DNA of 64,000 nucleotides from Terfezia claveryi (GCA_015179025.1 WHUX01000194.1:36409-100408), one strand, 5' to 3'. Positions 33,740 to 43,542 are shown, counted from the stretch's first letter. The notes: generated from the sequence alone by a model not told the origin. Program-made: numbers and translations.

Positions 33740-34465
33740 TCAACAAACATACAATGCAACGAATTTCGATGTAGGCGTTTGCCTCAGCTCTTCTGGCAAC
33801 TTCACTAAAGCCCGCAACATATACTTCGGAGGGATATCTCCGAACTCCATCAAACGCTTATCCCCTTCACACTCCGCCTGGGTGTTGGGTGTACACTTAC
33901 ACATGATGTGAGTGTTTGGGAGCTCATCCCAATGCAACTCCTCGATATCGAACTGCCACATACGTGCCCTACTTTGGCTGGACATGGTACCCTGGTACGC
34001 GCGAAAGCATGATGCACATACAGCTGTGTTGTGAACCATCTGTAGTGCACGGAAAGTGTTCCGATGTTGTCGTTTGTCGGATAACACCTCATGAACGAAG
34101 TTCGTTGAGGACTCGGGTCTAATCACAATAGCCTCATTGCGGTTGATTGCATCACCATTATAACCCCAAACAACTGGGCAATGATGCCGCTGCCCCTGGA
34201 ATTTGCAGGTGGTGCATACAATAGCCCTACACCAGTGACAGGGCTCGAGGGCCGATGTACACCTTGGGAATGGCGCACATAGTGGAGAAATTGAGTCCTT
34301 AACTATAACATTCAGGGTGCGGCAGGTCCGGGCAAGGTGAATTATGTCCGCCCTGTGGCTATATAACAGGATTGGACGTAGGGTCGGGTATACTGACAAA
34401 ACCCGGGTCAGCAATCCTGGACTAAGAGGCGTGGGGGTGGAGATGAACTCACGAGACCTGAGCAT
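33740..34465 (-). CDS. F-box-like, cysteine-rich protein (intact family member 1)
   Basis: This is a 241-codon frame. The N-terminus (about residues 14-52), with LLTRVLSVYP, then LYSHRADIIHLARTCRTLN, resembles an F-box helix pattern ending in the usual 'LARTCRxL'. A cysteine cluster follows: FPRCTSALEPCHWCRAIVCTTC, then CASC near 157 and CKC near 192, which suggests metal binding. A diverged paralogue at 40713-41513 keeps the same F-box-like segment and Cys spacing (PCxxC, CxxC, CxxC, CxC). A pseudogene at 36233-37271 also shares its upstream 250 bp, including 'gatatcgaggtgctgg'. If it is an F-box protein it would act in SCF ubiquitin ligases; that is inference. Confidence 0.6.
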   Translation of the reverse strand: MLRSREFISTPTPLSPGLLTRVLSVYPTLRPILLYSHRADIIHLARTCRTLNVIVKDSISPLCAPFPRCTSALEPCHWCRAIVCTTCKFQGQRHHCPVVWGYNGDAINRNEAIVIRPESSTNFVHEVLSDKRQHRNTFRALQMVHNTAVCASCFRAYQGTMSSQSRARMWQFDIEELHWDELPNTHIMCKCTPNTQAECEGDKRLMEFGDIPPKYMLRALVKLPEELRQTPTSKFVALYVC

Positions 34466-35011
34466 TGCGGTGTGGTTTGTTGGTTGTGGGTGCCTTGGTT
34501 GATGTGTGTTGGTTGCGGTGTTGGTTGTGGCGGTTGGTTTTGGAGTCTGGTTGGGAATGGTGAGTGATATGAAGGAAGGAGAGTGGTTTGTTGAAGAAGA
34601 ATCAAAGGATAGGGGTTGGGTACTAAGACTGCCCAGACCCTCGTAAAGGATATCGAGGTGCTGGGGCCAAGTTAGTCTGTTGGCACAAGCCTGCCGTAGA
34701 GAGGGGCCAAGCCTACTTCTGGTTTTATGACCCTTGAATTTACAGTATACTCTCTATATAAGAATATCGTCCGGCGGGGGGGGGGGGTATATTCTTATAT
34801 CGAGATCGAGTATATTCTTATATCAAATATCAGGGTAACTACAAAAGGTGTACATCAATTAAAAGAATTAACGTGAGGTGGAGTAAGAACTAGGTACAGG
34901 ACGACCAGGAACAGCCCCGGATGAAGTGAAGAAGGCAGTAATGACTGTTTGCTTGCTGTTCCTTTTGTCTGCCAGTTGTGCAGCCTCAATGCGCCGGCGT
35001 TCGCGATAATA

Positions 35012-35609
35012 CAGTATACTCTCGATATAAGAAGGGGGGGGGTATATTCTTATATCGAGTATATTCTTATATCAAATATCAGGGTAAATACTAAAGGTGT
35101 ACATCATATAAAAGAATTAACGTGAGGTAGAGGAAGAAACTAGGTACATTGTTTGGATATTTATCTTCAAACCAACGTTTGATGCCTCGCCATGTAAGAT
35201 CAGGATAGGCATTTGCATAGTCATATATCTCCTTGCGTTCTTCTTCAGTCCACCCTTGACGTTGCAATGCACCACTAGTAGACATATCGAATTAGTTTTG
35301 GAGTTCGGAGGTGGTATTGAAGGTGTATGTAGCAGTATTGTATGTCGCGGTGTTGTGTTTGGTGGCGTTGTGTGCCTATGTTTGCTAGTGTGGGGTATTT
35401 CTTATCGTTAACCTTCCTATTACAGCTAGGCTGTTTACATATTACCCAATCAGGTACTCTTGGTATAACAATACCTTAGTAAACAACCTCGGAAAAATAA
35501 GAATATTCTTCTATCAAATATATTCTTATTTTGTATGGGGGCGGGGGGGGGAAAATTCTTATATCAAGTATATTCTTATATCACATATTCTTATATCGAG
35601 AGTATACTG
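35012..35609. mobile_element. Element Y: 598-bp TA-flanked MITE inserted in X
   Basis: Perfect terminal inverted repeats CAGTATACTCTCGATATAAG and CTTATATCGAGAGTATACTG are flanked by TA on both sides (35010-35011 and 35610-35611). Removing the element and one TA restores the transposase frame of X. It carries only the start of a transposase gene, so it is an internally deleted, non-autonomous element that needs a transposase in trans. The G-rich tract near 35034-35042 and the 'atatcagggtaa' block are shared with X. Confidence 0.85.
35091..35285 (-). pseudogene. Transposase N-terminal fragment inside element Y
   Basis: A 64-codon frame starts near MSTSGALQRQGWTEEERKEI and continues DYANAYPDLTWRGIKRWFED. 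This matches the first helix-turn-helix of CENP-B/Tigger-type transposases ('LT..E...L..Y...NP.L.....IKRWFE'). It ends in a hydrophobic run that is already element-end sequence. The catalytic domain is deleted. Confidence 0.6.
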
Positions 35610-36232
35610 TAGAACTGTTCCGCAGCCTCACCGAGGGTAGTCTGGTCGGCACAAGCCCCTCGCAAGAGGCTACACCGAGGGGGCCTGATTGTAGTCCATA
35701 TAAGGTAAGTGTCTCAAGCGCTGCTAGGGCTTGGTGATGCGGAATAAAGGCGGGTTCAGGTTGTTCATCATCGTCTGAATCCTCATCCGGAACTGATTCA
35801 TATTCTTTCCTCTAAATCTTCCTCATTGTCAACAACCTCTTCGTCCTCCGGTGCAACAAATTTTTAAAGCATCCGGCAGTGTGCCTAATTTGACGAGTAC
35901 CCCTAGGTGTTGGAACGCACATCTGGCACATCCACATGCCCGCGCTGTAGATCACCTGTTATCAGGATATCCGGCGAAGTCATCTACCAACGTCATATAC
36001 TCACGTCATTATTATCGCACTGATATTTTCATTCCTATATCATCGCATACGTATGTTTGGGTTGATCATGTTGATCGTTGTTACTGGATCGTCGCTCACG
36101 CATTTCTTGTATTTTCTTACAATCCATGCGCTCTATTACCCTGAACTTCCGTGTATATAGACTGTATTTTATTGTTAATTAAGCAAGTCTTCAATTCGCC
36201 TCGTTCTCACTCGTATCATTATTCTCCTAGTT

Positions 36233-37271
36233 CTATTGTCCTCCTCGCATATTACCATCTGCTTCAGAAGAAATATTACTAGAGATTTGCTGTGCACCCG
36301 TCCTCGTTGCCGTTGCCGCTACTGCCGCCGCCGCTGCCTCGCTAGGACCACTCCGCGGCCTACCAAGATATCCCCACACATCTTTTGTTACTAGGTCGTC
36401 AGCGGGAATATTCATATCAAAACAAAACTGTAAAGCAGGAGTTTGCAAAAGTGGCAAGCTTGGATGATTTTGACAAAGGACATCAACCATCGTAAAATTA
36501 GAATCCCGAGAGGCCCACATCAATCAACCAGCATAGAGTGCAATGAATTCGGTGCTAGGCGCTCGCCGTAGGTCTTGTGCCAACTTCAGCACTGCCCTCA
36601 ATACGCTCTCCAGAGGGATACCCCTAAAGTCTAGCAAACGCTTGTCCCTTCACAGTCCGCCTGGGTATAGCGTGTACATTGACACGTGGTGTGAGCGTTT
36701 GGGTGCTCATCCCAATCAAGTTCATCAACTAAAGTTAGCTGACTACCTACATCCCCCGGTTTGGCTGGGAATGAGACCCTCATATGTGCAGAAGCATGAT
36801 GCACATACGGTTGTGTTTTGAATAACCTGTACTGTACCCCAAGTCGTCCGATGTTCCCGTATCCTGAATATCACGCACATCATTAATGAAGTGATATGTC
36901 TCCGCTGTGGTCTCTGGTCTTACATCATAACCTCATTTACGTTGAACCTACCGGTATAAGCCATAGGTAGCATGTGGTTAATGTTGCCATTGGATCCGAA
37001 CTTTGCAAGAGGTGCATATAATAGCTCAAAACCATTGACAGGACTCGAGGGCCGCTAAACACCCGGGGAATGGTTTGCATAGTGGAGAAATTGAGTCCCT
37101 AAGTGTAGAATTTAGGGTGCGGCAGGTGTGAGCGAGGTGGATTATGTCTGCCCTGTGGCTGTTAGACAGGATTGGACGCACAGAGGGATACCGGTATATT
37201 GACAAAACCTGGGTCGGCAGTTCTACACTGCGAGGCGTGGGAGTGGAGATGAACTTGCGAGCGCGGGGCAT
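36233..37271 (-). pseudogene. Broken copy of the F-box-like Cys-rich gene (minus strand)
   Basis: The first 81 codons (37026-37271) read RKFISTPTPRSVELPTQVLS, then SHRADIIHLAHTCRTLNSTL, close to the intact gene at 33740. Stops and shifts interrupt the rest, but AETYHFINDV, HNRMCIMLLHI-type and EFIALYAG pieces follow in order. Beyond the gene end, 36233-36523 carries FTMVDVLCQNHPSLPLLQTP and FCFDMNIPADDL, shared with the plus-strand copy at 32.3 kb. Upstream 'ctgcccag' and 'gaatatcgaggtgctgg' match the promoter region of 33740-34465, so the duplicated unit includes flanks. Confidence 0.6.
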
Positions 37272-38372
37272 GGTGGTGTGTTGGTTGTAGGGATGTACTG
37301 GCTGTGGTGTGGTGGGATGGTTAGTGGTACACTGGTAAGTGGTTTTGTATGTACCGGTAGTTGGTAGGAGAGTTGGTTGATGATGAAGAATGAAAGTTGC
37401 CTTCGGAGTGGCCAGCCTCTAGGGGGGTCTGGGCACGAAACTGCCCAGTCTCTCATAGGGAATATCGAGGTGCTGGACCCAATTCTACTTCCGATCACCA
37501 GTCCCGTAAATTTCAATAGTTACAGATCTTGCTTGATTCACATATGTATGTCCACCCTAAGCTGGTATACCTGTACCATTGCTGATATCTTGTAGCAATG
37601 CTGATAAATTGTAGCATTGTGGTATCTGAATCTACTTCGAGCTCCAATTGCCACTCAGCAGATCCTCGGTCCTTTCTCTCGCGGCACCTCTCAACCCCCC
37701 GTGCCTTTAATTTCCTTGCCCACCCATGTCAGAGACAGGATCACCAAATGCAGATTCATCAGGTGCAATAGAGACATCCCCAGTGCTTCCTATACTATGC
37801 TTATGCCAGGACAACGTTAGGAAATCCCTAACCCCACAACAGGAAAGAGAGAGGATTCCATGTTCCGGCTTCTTTCTACTTTTCTCTCAATCTATTTCCC
37901 TTTCACCCTTCTGCAACCCCATAATATAGCTGTTCATAGCATGTATGGGGCGTGGATTACACTTGAATCCAGTAGGGTTTCCAGGTGGCCCGTCATACGG
38001 TCCCTAACGACGGTGCATACGTGTACGAAGATTTGTTTGAAAAAGCTATAATTGATCATGCTTCCCAGGTCACAAAAGTCTGCCTGCCATGTGCCTGCCG
38101 TCACAACCTCCCCTACGTTACTCACCGGGGTCTAAATCCTTAACTTCCATCCCCCAAGATGGCACGATCTCGCTTGGTGATTCACCTCAACTATACCTCA
38201 TCCTAGTCTGGCTGCACACTCAATGGCGTCTCTCAAAATCCGTTTCGCCACTAGAATAAATTGTGGTAAGCGTCTGGGCATATGGAGGCCACCTCTCTTC
38301 CTGTGCAATCGCCTGTTCCAACTCCGATATTCACTAATTGTTCCTCAATCTGATCATTCCTCAATTTCTGGC

Positions 38373-38546
38373 CCCTACTAGTTAGTTCATCCAGTTCACG
38401 TTTGTATTTTGTATTTTGTTTGAGCGGGTCTGGCAGATTAACTTGCCTCATCCTTCAATCCACCCGGAGTTCCGGGTGGCTCCTCATGGCCCCCCTAACG
38501 GGGCCGCATAGGTAGTAACTAGTTTTAAAAAAAAAAAAAAAAAAAA
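38373..38546 (+). mobile_element. SINE-like retroposon S4, with 12-bp target duplication and empty site
   Basis: This 174-bp insertion is flanked by the exact duplication TCAATTTCTGGC (38361-38372 and 38547-38558). Segmental copy B at about 43974-43986 has the site once with no insert. The body contains a CCACCCGG/CCGGGTGG hairpin, a second hairpin (GGCCCC/GGGGCC), and a 20-A tail. No protein is encoded. Variable-length duplications plus a 3' A-tail are the signature of LINE-type target-primed insertion. The copy is probably 5'-truncated relative to the copies at 39.12 and 44.5 kb. Confidence 0.85.
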
Positions 38547-38568
38547 TCAATTTCTGGCACTCCATGCA

Positions 38569-38591
38569 TTTTTTTTTTTTTTAATACTTGG
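38569..38591 (-). mobile_element. 23-bp ultra-truncated retroposon insertion
   Basis: A run of 14 T followed by AATACTTGG (minus strand: CCAAGTATT plus A-tail) sits between two exact copies of GGCACTCCATGCA (38556-38568 and 38592-38604). Segmental copy B lacks it. The inserted bases match the last few nucleotides of the SINE-like family (GAGTATT-A tail), so it is an extreme 5' truncation. Confidence 0.7.
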
Positions 38592-38861
38592 GGCACTCCA
38601 TGCAGGCGGGCAGCTTGGAGTACAAGAAGATATTTGTTCGTGCAGGTTATGCATTTTGAGAGTGGGTATGGCGTATGAAATGTCACCTGCGCTAACGAGT
38701 ATAGTTTGGGTTTAATTTGGAGTAACTATCGTGAGGCATCTTAGTCCCTGACCGGTCTTCAGTGCTGGGGTGGGGTGGTGTTCAGATCAATGAGCCACAG
38801 GGTTGAATCCAAGATGTGCACACGAGTATTGAGCTTGCTAACAAAACAAAGGTACAACTTG

Positions 38862-39100
38862 TTTATTTAAATATATATACATTTCCCCTATTCGGTCCCA
38901 GCAGGGACCATGATCAGCCACCCGGAAACCCAGATGGCTTCAGGGCAAGAAAAGTTAATCTGTGAGGTCCGAGCGCAGAATTTCAAAAGACTAAGAAATA
39001 ACCGCTCGCGAGTACAGAAAGCTCAAGTGGATTAAGCTGTAGTCTTGTTGCACTACCCCTCGTAATTAAGCTGCCGTGCTTTCATTAACCGGATGTTGAC
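38862..39100 (-). repeat. SINE-like retroposon, copy S5
   Basis: Minus-strand copy with the 3' hairpins (CAGATGG...CCACCCGG partly paired; GGTCCC/GGGACC) and an A/T-rich tail at 38862-38880. It has a direct counterpart at 44268-44480 in segmental copy B. The block 'ctttcattaaccgg' marks its inner part. Confidence 0.6.
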
Positions 39101-39119
39101 AAATGACCTCGAGAGTTTC

Positions 39120-39560
39120 TTTTTGATTTTTTTTAGATACTCATTACTCCAATGCGGCCCCATTAGGGAGAACATAGGAGCTACCCGGAAACCCGGGGGA
39201 TTCAGGACAAGGCAAGCTAATCTGCCAGATCCGTCGCGCACAAGCAAAACAGAGCAAACGAACTCAAGTCAATCGTGGTCCCATGCTGTCATTAACGGGC
39301 TTGCGCCCCATGACCCAAAGAGGCCTGAGCGAAAAAGAAAAGGAAAAGCCCAAAAATATCTCGCAGGTGGAACTGAAGGCGCTGGTAGGATTTTTGAACT
39401 AAATGATCCCCCCAAAAGTACTCAGAGGTGGAAAAACTCAACCCAAAATAACGTCGGAAAAACACAAATAACTCAAGTTGGAAATCCGCCAACATATATA
39501 ACAAAAGATACGAGAATATCTGTTAGGCAGCGAAAGTGGTACTAGCGAGGCAGCACGAGA
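39120..39560 (-). repeat. SINE-like retroposon, copy S6 (longest form)
   Basis: Minus strand, with an A8 tail at 39129-39136, 'gtaatgagtatc', both 3' hairpins, then the 'cccgttaatgacagca' block near 39285-39300. It may extend up to the 'ctgcctaacagatattctcg' block near 39505-39530, which also occurs at 27.55 and 44.84 kb. If so, the full-length unit is about 430 bp. Counterpart in copy B at 44508-44900. Confidence 0.55.
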
Positions 39561-39561
39561 T

Positions 39562-39840
39562 CTATTCAGAGGACTTTCGATACAAGCATATCATTCGGAC
39601 CGGGAGAAGTATGCTTGTAACCAATATATTCTTATAGCGAGAGAAAATAGGAAACTATGGAATGAAGCTAGCTGACGGTAGGAAATGTTGCGGATAGGCA
39701 TACGAATGCAAGTAGAGCATACAAACTAAAAATAGCCAAATTTGAGTAGTTGTGGAGACTGGAATATCAAGGAGAGGAAGCCCAGAAAGTCAGTGAACCA
39801 CCTTTGTGAAAACCTCGGCATTACATAATTAGGCATCTTA
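39562..39840 (-). pseudogene. Decayed copy of element Z (pogo/Tigger type)
   Basis: 'cgatacaagcatatc', 'ggaccggg', 'accaatatattcttata', 'gagaaaatagg' and 'agcatacaa' occur in the same order as in element Z at 42970-43200. Outer inverted repeats and TA flanks are lost. Its counterpart is at 44905-45100 in the other segmental copy. Confidence 0.55.
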
Positions 39841-40336
39841 ATCCAAAAATTGTGCTGCCGTTTCTTGTATTGAAAGGTTACCCTCCCTAGGAGCGGTCGG
39901 CTTCGAGACTAAGGTTACTGAGCAAGTGGTATCGCTGGGTATTGAATGGAGGCTGCAACGGTGGACTCTTAGTGCAGTGAAATATGGTGAATGTGAGAAT
40001 GTGCGAGTGTGAGAACGTGCCAGTGTGATAACAGCGTATGGGGTGGGATGTTCGATCAGGAGTAGACGGTCTTACCGGTATTGAGTCAATCTAGAGAAGC
40101 ATATCATACATGAGTGCCCTTAGTGGTTGTATATGTAGATACGAGATCAGGGTAAGAACAATCCAAGCTGGACAGCCGAGTATGCGCAGGCATTATGCCT
40201 GTTAGCCAACCTGAGGGAACCGTCGTGAGCACCTATTTGAGCGAACCTGAGCCGTGAGAGCCAATTCTCAAAGAGACGCTTGTGCCAACCGGACTAAGAG
40301 CCAATGTGAGCAAAGTTGAGCTAAGAGTAAGTTAAG

Positions 40337-40385
40337 TAGTCTGGCTGGCACAAGTCCACAGGAGGAGGGTCGTGCAACCAGACTA
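40337..40385. repeat. Short palindromic repeat (49 bp)
   Basis: It starts TAGTCTGGCTGGCACAAG and ends GTGCAACCAGACTA, forming a hairpin with a loop of about 20 bp. It belongs with the 47-bp palindrome at 41799-41845. A half-copy, 'gcttgtgccaaccggacta', lies 55 bp upstream. Confidence 0.6.
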
Positions 40386-40712
40386 TGTAAGTAGTAAGTA
40401 CCTCGAAAGAGGGTCTGGTCCAAAACATTATTTATTAGTACTTATGTACCCGCAACAGTCCTATAATAGCCAATAACCTGAGCCAGCGAGGCAGAATAGA
40501 TATCCCACGACCGAGCTAGCTATGGAGCAGGACCAGCTTTCCAAAGACCTTCATACGCGAGGTGATGGAGATATCTTTACGGAAATAACGAATCAATTTG
40601 TTTTATTTGAAAAGCCAAAACCGGCAGAAGAAACCAAGTGCGCAAAATAAGACAAGAAAGTTAATCCAACCATGCTGTGATTCAGAGAAGAGGAGCAAAA
40701 AAAGAAAAAAAA

Positions 40713-41513
40713 CTAAGCATCCATCATATAGAATGGAATGAAAATTCCAACCAAGCTATCCCCATGGTCTGCGTGGGCTGAGCGGGGAGGCAGAGTGATT
40801 GCAGATCTGAACACCGGGGGGAGCTCATGATCTACACGTACCACCGCTACCCACTCACTCTCGATGGGCAGGCTTTCAACTCTCACAAGATGAGGTGAAG
40901 CCTCACACCCTGAGTCAAACATATCACATGCACAGGCCGTGTCTATGCTCGGTACCTCCCGCAACGTTATTGTTGACATGTAGATGCGCCGCTGTAGATG
41001 TCCTTGGATAGATACTGCAATGGTCCAGTGAGGTTGGAGACATTTACCGATGAGATCCCCAGGTTTGGGGGGGGAACATAGGTCACAAAGATAGAAATCT
41101 TTAATGCGGTGGGAGGTCGTGTGCCCAGCCATTACCCATCGCGCGCTGCCAATTATTTCCGGTGATATTCTTGGCTCATTTCTACCAAGGAGAGCGTATA
41201 CGAATCTCTGTCTAGCCATCGTTTCTCTGGGCGTCTCTAGTCGTCTTGAAACCCACTGGCAATCCTGGCACAAGGGTATGTTGCACAGAAAACACGGTTT
41301 CTGGTCCCGTATACAACTGGGGAATGCATTGGGTTGCCTGCCGACAGTGGTGGTGAATGTCAAGTGAAGGGTGCGGCAAGTTCGTGCCAGATTGACTATA
41401 TATTGCCGATGACTACATGAGAGCAGAGATTCTAGCACTGGGTAGCCGTTGAAGATACGCAGCAGCAACTCTGGGCTACGAGCGGTGGGCTTTTGGAATT
41501 CATGTTGGTCCAT
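40713..41513 (-). CDS. F-box-like, cysteine-rich protein (intact family member 2)
   Basis: This 266-codon frame is a diverged paralogue of 33740-34465. The N-terminus SPELLLRIFNGYP, followed by HRQYIVNLARTCRTLHLTF, aligns with the F-box-like part. Then FPSCIRDQKPCFLCNIPLCQ plus DC keeps the PCxxC...CxxC cluster. CDLC lies near residue 147 and CACD near residue 200. The remainder has diverged, with a unique C-terminus rich in Pro, His and Asp. Long intact frames in two diverged paralogues suggest selection on the protein. Start chosen at the first ATG of the frame. The function is unknown; zinc binding and an SCF role are inferences. Confidence 0.55.
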   Translation of the reverse strand: MDQHEFQKPTARSPELLLRIFNGYPVLESLLSCSHRQYIVNLARTCRTLHLTFTTTVGRQPNAFPSCIRDQKPCFLCNIPLCQDCQWVSRRLETPRETMARQRFVYALLGRNEPRISPEIIGSARWVMAGHTTSHRIKDFYLCDLCSPPKPGDLIGKCLQPHWTIAVSIQGHLQRRIYMSTITLREVPSIDTACACDMFDSGCEASPHLVRVESLPIESEWVAVVRVDHELPPVFRSAITLPPRSAHADHGDSLVGIFIPFYMMDA

Positions 41514-41798
41514 TCTAAGGGAATGGCCTGGGACTCGAGGAATTTGTGAGTTTTGTTGATATAATGGGATGTATGTTCGGTTGGGTTTTTCCTCGTGGAT
41601 GTCCTAGTTTTTTTGATAGTTGATGCTCAGTGACTCTAAGATGTTATATACTCAGTCAGAGGGGCCAAGCGCTTCTACCCCTTAAAACTGCCTTTAGTCT
41701 CATGACAAGACCCTACTGCTAGGTTGTTCTGCCTTGAAGTTACATATCTGCCTTTCTCTCACCACACCTAATCGAGGTGACACGGCTCACCGATTATA

Positions 41799-41845
41799 TA
41801 GTCTGGTTGGCACAAGCCGTTCGTAGGCTTGTGCTAATCAGACTA
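41799..41845. repeat. Short palindromic repeat (47 bp)
   Basis: TAGTCTGGTTGGCACAAGCC pairs with GGCTTGTGCTAATCAGACTA around a 7-base loop. Related full or half copies occur near 11480, 13100, 18300, 34672, 35638, 40277 and 40337. Coding capacity is nil. It may be a minimal MITE. Confidence 0.7.
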
Positions 41846-42128
41846 CGATTATAGGCTCGATCGCAGGGCTAGAACTGCATGCGGACTGCAGTGAATGGAA
41901 TGGGTGGGTGCTTAGCATTATTGAATAAGGGCAGCCAAAGACACACGTAGGGGAGGCCTTGGTGTGTGACCGTGGTGATCGAACCACTTACTCTTTCTCT
42001 CTCCCAAGAACGTCCTGCATCTTAACCGTGCCGAATTCAATATGTTCCTCCTTGGAGTCTGTGTATCCGTTAAAAACTATAGTAGCGCTCGTTGGGGTCC
42101 GGCCATAGAACCAGACTACATCCAGTTC

Positions 42129-42211
42129 TAGCCTCGTAGCAACCAGTCTGTTGTATATGGGGGAGTTACGAGGTCACGAACCACAAAAGTATTAACCTGG
42201 GTACGAGGCTA
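42129..42211. mobile_element. 83-bp palindromic MITE-like repeat, copy 2
   Basis: TAGCCTCGTA...TACGAGGCTA termini, with the same internal blocks as 16492-16581 in reverse orientation. It demonstrates a dispersed family. Confidence 0.65.
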
Positions 42212-42405
42212 GGTAGTCTCGTTCCTCCATAGGTCACTGACCCACAGCTAGTCTCGAACCCGACCGCTCCTAGGGAGGAACCCACAGCCTAATCTGGTCC
42301 TTCTATCTATGGATATCACTGACCGTTACACCGAACCACCGATCATGAATAGCACAGCCTTGTCACTGTTACCCCACTTTACCCAGCAAACTCTTTCAAT
42401 CCTCA

Positions 42406-42510
42406 TTTTTTTTTTTTTTTTTTTTTTTTTTGAACTCAGTACTTGTTAGGATCCACCCGGAAGCCCGGGTGGATTCAAGGATCTGGCCGCCGTGGTCCAT
42501 CCTAACTTCC
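42406..42510 (-). repeat. SINE-like retroposon, copy S7
   Basis: A 26-T run (minus-strand A-tail) is followed by 'gaactcagtacttgttag' and a near-perfect CCACCCGG/CCGGGTGG hairpin. Its second hairpin differs from other copies. Confidence 0.5.
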
Positions 42511-42961
42511 TCTTATTGGCTCCTTGCAACGCCTTGTGGATTTCTGGGATCTTTGGACTGTTGTAGGTCTTCATTCAGTTTCTCCAAACATTTAGTAACC
42601 TAGCCAACCAATAAATCAGCCAGCCCACCCAAAAATCTGGCAACCTTCCCTCTGTACCAACTTCGCAGCTGCCATGCGGTGCCACCTCCACTACCGTCAC
42701 ACTGCTGCTTCCACCATAGCAGCTGCCACCTCCAATACTGTACTACTGTCCTCTCCGCTGCTGTCACCCCCCGTTGCTGCCACCTCCACCGCTGTTGCTT
42801 GCAGATTCATTGGATTCAATAGAGGCATTCTCAGTGTTTTCTATACTATGCTTATGCCAGGACACCGTTAGGAAATCCCTCACCCCACAACAGGAAAGAG
42901 AGAGATTCCATGTTCGAGCTTCTTTCTACTTTTCCTTGATCTATTTTCCATTCACCCCATA

Positions 42962-43542
42962 CAGATGACGCTCGATACAAGCATATCGTTCGGACCGAGG
43001 GGAATATGCTTATAACCAATATATTCTTATATCACGAGAAAATAGGCAAGTATGGAATAAACTCGGAAAAGCTGCGGAATAGTACCACGAATATTACGGG
43101 AGCATACAAGAGACAAATAAATAGATATACCGAAGTGCAGGGTCCAGAATCTGAAGAGGAGGAAGAGCCAGGAGTTCCAAGATGACCCAAAAAGTCAGTG
43201 ATCCTACACTGAACATGTTGACGCCGGCGCTGAATTTCGAGAGTTTCGATTCGTTTTTTCTCACGGCTGCGCACATCCTGTAGCTCCATGATGTTCGCAC
43301 TTGTGTATTGAGCTTCTCTGATGTTATTGTATAACGTTGCAGAGCGGGGTTATTTCTTATCGATAAGCCTCTCTTTGTGGCTTAGTGTATCCCTAGATAC
43401 AAGCATATGTGTGGTGACTAAGCGAAAAAAATAAGAGTATTCTAGTATCCAAAATATGCTTATTTACTATGTGGGACCGGCGGAGGTATGCTTGTATCCA
43501 ATATATGCTTATATCTGGTATGTTTGTATCGAGCGTCATCTG
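42962..43542. mobile_element. Element Z: 581-bp TA-flanked DNA transposon derivative
   Basis: Inverted termini CAGATGACGCTCGATACAAG (left) and its complement (right, GAGCGTCATCTG at the very end) are flanked by TA (42960-42961 and 43543-43544). Segmental copy A has the intact site 'ccccataatatag' with a single TA (37922-37923). A minus-strand frame (43032-43289) encodes a transposase C-terminal segment including EKKRIETLEIQRRRQ and ITDFLGHLG. The element is therefore a deletion derivative of a pogo/Tigger-type transposon, mobilised in trans. Confidence 0.9.

Larger units (their letters stand above)
34743..35960 (-). mobile_element. Element X: pogo/Tigger-type DNA transposon remnant
   Basis: The left terminus, CAGTATACTCTCTATATAAG, follows a TA dinucleotide (34741-34742), the expected target for this group. 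On the minus strand, 34870-35008 encodes RERRRIEAAQLADKRNSKQ and then VITAFF, a transposase C-terminal segment also seen as EKKRIETLEIQRRRQ in element Z. The reading continues across element Y: the codons for EAAEQFYY begin right of Y (35611-35640) and join RERRR left of it. Further right are acidic pieces of the same protein with stops. The right terminus is not located, and a short palindrome copy (35638-35690) sits inside. Confidence 0.55.
37740..39873. repeat. Segmental duplication, copy A
   Basis: It matches 42796-45180 in the same order and orientation, beginning near 'tatactatgcttatgccagg' and ending near 'gaaaacctcggcattacata'. Copy A has two retroposon insertions (38373-38546 and 38569-38591) absent from copy B, and lacks the 581-bp TA-flanked element present in copy B. 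The other long SINE-like repeats (38.86 and 39.12 kb) are shared and so predate the duplication. Confidence 0.85.
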
